Shown: in pieces, positions 29,180 to 31,800 of the stretch | How positions within the stretch are numbered: the stretch's first letter is position 1 | Layout: every line of letters begins with the position of its first letter | Source of the DNA: Balamuthia mandrillaris | Lineage: Eukaryota > Discosea > Longamoebia > Balamuthiidae | Length of the DNA stretch: 31,800 bases | Assembly: GCA_031835245.1 (NCBI GenBank) | Contig: JAVKOQ010000266.1 | Coordinates: forward strand, 40,001-71,800 | Direction: 5' to 3' | The notes under the pieces: generated by a model | Database searches by the model: none | What the model was told of the DNA's origin: nothing | The model's input: the letters and a program-made list of their open reading frames with translations, nothing else | Translations under genes and position numbers: made by a program

Positions 29180-31105
29180 TCATGCCAACTTCGTTTCTTG
29201 TTCTTCTTCCAGCTGTGCCTCTTTTGTCTCTTGCTTGCTGCTTCCTATTCCATCGACAGTTTTGCTTCTTCTTCTCTTCTGCCTTTCGTTATTGTTCTTC
29301 TTCCCTTCTTCGTTCGCGTCTTCTTTCTTATTTTGCTTTTTGACTTTCTTTTTTGTGTTTGTCGTTGACGGTACTTCTTGTCTCGTAGTTCTTCTTGTTG
29401 ACGTTTTTCTTCTGGTTGCTTCAGGTGTTAACGCCTTGTTGTTTTCTTCGATCGTTTTCGTCTTCTTAGTTTGTTGCTGCAAAAGTTGACGTTCGTTTTG
29501 TTGAATTGCACTATCGACAACGCTTCTTTCTGTTCTACCTTTTCTTCTGCTCTTCTTCACCTCTTCCTTGCCTTCTGTTTCTGTTTCTTTTTCTTTTTCT
29601 TTTGCCTTCTCTTCCTCATTTTGTTGTTGATCTTCTTCGTAAAATTTTTCTCCTCGTAAACGAACAGAGATACTTCGAATGAGAAGCGCTCCTTTGCCTA
29701 TTCCAAGTTTTCTTTCTGAAGTTCTTCTCTCTTTGATATCTCTCATACGTTCTTCTCTTTCTCTGATTCTCTTTCCTCTTTCCTCTTCTTCTCTTCTCTT
29801 TTTCTTTGTTGTTTCTTTCTTCTTCGCTTCTTTTTCTTCGTTTGTGGTCAAAGTCGTTGTCGTTGTTGTTTTCTTCGTCTTCTTCTCTTCTTTTTCATCT
29901 GCTTTGTCGTTTCGTTCTTCGTTCGTTTTGTTGGACGAATCTATCAACAACTTATCTGAAATGGAACGTATCAACTTTTTCGGAAACAATCCACTTCTTT
30001 CTTCTTTCTTCTCTTCTTCTTCTCTCTCTTTTGTTTCGTGCTTCTCTCGTTCCTCTTCGTCTTTCTTTTCTTCCACTTTCTCTTCTGCATTCCAAAGTAA
30101 CATCTGATCCGCTCTTTCTCTTCTCTTCTTCCCTCCAACCCGCAGGGAGAGAAACCCTTTAGGCAACAACTTTTTGTTGCTCTTTGTGGGTCGAACAGTT
30201 GAAACACTGTCTGAAGACGCTGAAATAGCTCCAGCGTTAGCAACCTCGTTCTCTTGCTTGTGGAAAGGGATTCCAGGAAATGGATGTGCTCTTTCTTCTT
30301 CTTCTCTCTTTCGTTGTTTTTGTTCTTCTTCTTTTAACCTGAGATTATCTTTGAACAAAAATCCACATTTTTGTTCTTCTTCTTTTTCTTTTTCTTCTTC
30401 TTTTGTCACTTCTTCATTTTCTTTTGCTTCGGCTTCTGTTTCTTGTTGTTGTTCGACTTGTTCTTCGTCTGGTTGAAGGAGAGGAAAGTTTTTGATGGCC
30501 TGTTCGTTTCGTCGAAAAGCAGATTGTTTGAGAAGGACAGCCATTTGTTTGACGGCCAGGTATAGTTCTTCCATGTTTTGATCTTTCGGTGTTTCCGTGT
30601 CTTCCACTTCATTTTTTACTTCTTCTTCCTCCTCTTCTTTCTTTGATTCGTCCTTCTCTTCCTTTGCTTCTGCTTCGTCTTCTTTTGTTTCCGCGTCTTC
30701 TTTTTCTTCCTCCTCTTCTTTCTTTGCTTCGTTCTTCTCATCCTTTGTTTCTTTTAATTCTTTCGTTCCTATTTTTTCTTTTTCTTCTGCGTGTTGTTGC
30801 GCAGTTTCTTCCCTGTCGTCACTAGCTTCTCGGCGTTCGTCGTTCTCTTCCTCATCTTCGTCTTTCGTTTCCAATTTCTTTTCATTCTCTTCACGGGATA
30901 TTTCTTCTGTAGCGCAAGACTCGACAACAACCGTTTGCTTTTGTTCTGCTCCTTCAACCTCTTCTGTTTCCTCCGCGTCCCGATCCTTCCGTTTCTCTGT
31001 GTCCTCTCGCTGCTTCTCTTCTCCTGTCACATCGTTCTCGTTTTGTCGGAGGGCGTCTTCATCGTGTTCTTCTTGCCCTACAACAATCGTCTCTTGTTCC
31101 AACAT
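29180..31105 (-). CDS. Highly charged low-complexity protein (Glu/Lys-rich), function unknown
   Basis: Single open frame of 641 residues starting MLEQETIVVGQEE. Most of it is Glu, Lys, Arg, Asp, Gln and Thr in long runs, predicted as single alpha-helix or coiled coil. Islands of normal composition: ELYLAVKQMAVLLKQSAFRR (about residue 180), HPFPGIPFHKQ, LLPKGFLSLRVGG, GLFPKKLIRSISDKLL (about 375) and GIGKGALLIRSISVRLRG (about 490). The last two share the motif LIRSIS followed by a Leu/basic tail. The end is Lys/Thr-rich and basic, nuclear-localisation-like. No domain recognised. An uninterrupted frame of this length that is not pure repeat supports a real gene. The start ATG is followed at once by non-repetitive sequence. 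Alternative: an antisense Ser-rich frame, which I rejected. Confidence 0.7.
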   Translation of the reverse strand: MLEQETIVVGQEEHDEDALRQNENDVTGEEKQREDTEKRKDRDAEETEEVEGAEQKQTVVVESCATEEISREENEKKLETKDEDEEENDERREASDDREETAQQHAEEKEKIGTKELKETKDEKNEAKKEEEEEKEDAETKEDEAEAKEEKDESKKEEEEEEVKNEVEDTETPKDQNMEELYLAVKQMAVLLKQSAFRRNEQAIKNFPLLQPDEEQVEQQQETEAEAKENEEVTKEEEKEKEEEQKCGFLFKDNLRLKEEEQKQRKREEEERAHPFPGIPFHKQENEVANAGAISASSDSVSTVRPTKSNKKLLPKGFLSLRVGGKKRRERADQMLLWNAEEKVEEKKDEEEREKHETKEREEEEKKEERSGLFPKKLIRSISDKLLIDSSNKTNEERNDKADEKEEKKTKKTTTTTTLTTNEEKEAKKKETTKKKRREEEERGKRIREREERMRDIKERRTSERKLGIGKGALLIRSISVRLRGEKFYEEDQQQNEEEKAKEKEKETETEGKEEVKKSRRKGRTERSVVDSAIQQNERQLLQQQTKKTKTIEENNKALTPEATRRKTSTRRTTRQEVPSTTNTKKKVKKQNKKEDANEEGKKNNNERQKRRRSKTVDGIGSSKQETKEAQLEEEQETKLA

Positions 31106-31334
31106 AGCTCTCTTTTTTTTATTATTATTATTTTTGGTGCTTCTCCTAGGCTTGGTAATGGGTGTAATGGTCTCTCTTCGCTGCCAACAAATATTTATTT
31201 TATTTTTTTATTTTTATGTTATGTTGCTATATTGGTGTATGACCCCTCATAGCTCAATATACGAACCAAACCAACAGAAATTCAATCGTCCTTCTCTCTC
31301 TCTCTGCCCGAGATAGAGGTCGTTACTCCAGCAC

Positions 31335-31640
31335 AATGTCCTCCCTGGTGCTCTGTAGCATGGCGGAATCCGACGCAAGCGGTTTCAACTTTCAAGCTCG
31401 TTCCCTAGGCTGAGACGCACGTCGCAGAAGTGCATGGGTCACTGCACGAGGAAAACAAAGAAAGATCTCTAAGAAAAGAGATTGCTTGCCAACTGTAAAA
31501 ACCAACTGTACTGCTCCATGAAAACATTCCTACCACTACTCCCAAACCTGGTGAATGCAACGCAAGTGGTATCACCCTCATTCTCTACCCGGAGACAAAC
31601 GTAGCAGGAAGGCACAGGGTCGCTACACGAAAAAAAAAGA
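31335..31640 (-). other. Two related Cys-rich segments, possible exons
   Basis: On the minus strand, 31622 downward reads SDPVPSCYVCLRVENEGDTT then CVAFT; 31441 downward reads SDPCTSATCVSA and, after a stop, TSLKVETACVGFR. Both begin right after an AG preceded by pyrimidines (TCGTGTAG and CTCGTGCAG). They look like duplicated exons of a Cys-rich, perhaps secreted, protein whose gene lies mostly beyond the window. One copy is interrupted. Family unknown. Confidence 0.3.
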
Positions 31641-31774
31641 ACCAAGAAAAAAGAAAGGACAGGCTTTTCTTGGTTCTTTTTTTTTTCTGGCTCCACTGGG
31701 GCATGTTGATGCTTTGTTCGTTGTCGATTTTTGTTTGCATTCGGTTTGTCCTTCCCCTTCTCTTTCCTTCTCTT

Positions 31775-31800
31775 CCTCCTCCTCCTCCTCCTCCTCCTCC
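31775..31800 (+). repeat. (CCT)n microsatellite at window end
   Basis: CCT trinucleotide run continuing off the edge of the window. Confidence 0.9.

Larger units (their letters stand above)
31106..31800. other. Spacer upstream of the charged-protein gene, to window end
   Basis: AT-rich promoter-like DNA at 31110-31260, with CCAATATA on the minus strand (31228-31235). Two related Cys-rich segments follow (separate entry), then pyrimidine-rich DNA and a CCT microsatellite at 31775-31800. Confidence 0.5.

Noticed and set aside
30597-31316. Plus-strand Ser/Phe-rich open frame of 239 codons
   Set aside because: It is the antisense of the Glu/Lys-rich gene: GAA and AAG codons read backward give Ser, Phe and Leu. 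It has no signal or domain, and the minus-strand reading has non-repetitive islands.

Overview
The window is nuclear DNA of a protist, most likely a free-living amoebozoan. An Acanthamoeba/Balamuthia-type relative is my best guess, from gene content only. The evidence is intron-rich genes with GT-AG introns of roughly 50-400 bases, many of them expanded TTC/CT tracts on the sense strand; a type-1 rhodopsin fused to a hybrid histidine kinase; three frizzled/smoothened-like seven-helix receptors in tandem; cereblon; Dcp2; and 5S rRNA and U2 snRNA genes. Nothing bacterial or viral was recognised. For the multi-exon genes I joined exons by splice sites and reading phase; each summed CDS is a whole number of codons (cereblon 503 aa, DUF4291 protein 305 aa, kelch protein 607 aa, Dcp2 457 aa, frizzled-like A/B/C 650/626/628 aa, carrier about 352 aa).

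Layout: 1-3873 (+) 3' part of a rhodopsin-histidine kinase-receiver gene; 4248-6138 (+) cereblon; 6139-7093 mostly unassigned with weak minus-strand coding signal; 7094-7609 (-) small secreted Asp/Gly-repeat protein; 8170-9751 (-) DUF4291 protein with an extra beta-grasp-like C-terminal domain; 10347-13089 (+) kelch-repeat protein; 13183-15022 (-) Dcp2; 15246-18344 a small tandem array of linked 5S rRNA and U2 snRNA genes (minus strand), interrupted by about 1.3 kb holding a possible decayed gene; 18512-20836, 21042-23565 and 23951-26400 (-) three frizzled-like receptors; 27210-29081 (+) mitochondrial-carrier-family protein; 29180-31105 (-) very highly charged low-complexity protein; 31106-31800 spacer with two related Cys-rich segments and a terminal CCT microsatellite.

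The genes do not form one pathway. Two themes stand out. The first is membrane sensing: the light-sensing kinase and the receptor cluster. The second is RNA metabolism: Dcp2 lies next to the 5S/U2 array. The most unusual points are the 5S-U2 linkage with a shared upstream element at identical spacing, the mosaic structure of the middle frizzled-like gene (suggesting gene conversion), the DUF4291/beta-grasp fusion, the rhodopsin kinase, and pyrimidine-only introns that are stop-free and a multiple of three, so their retention would keep frame.
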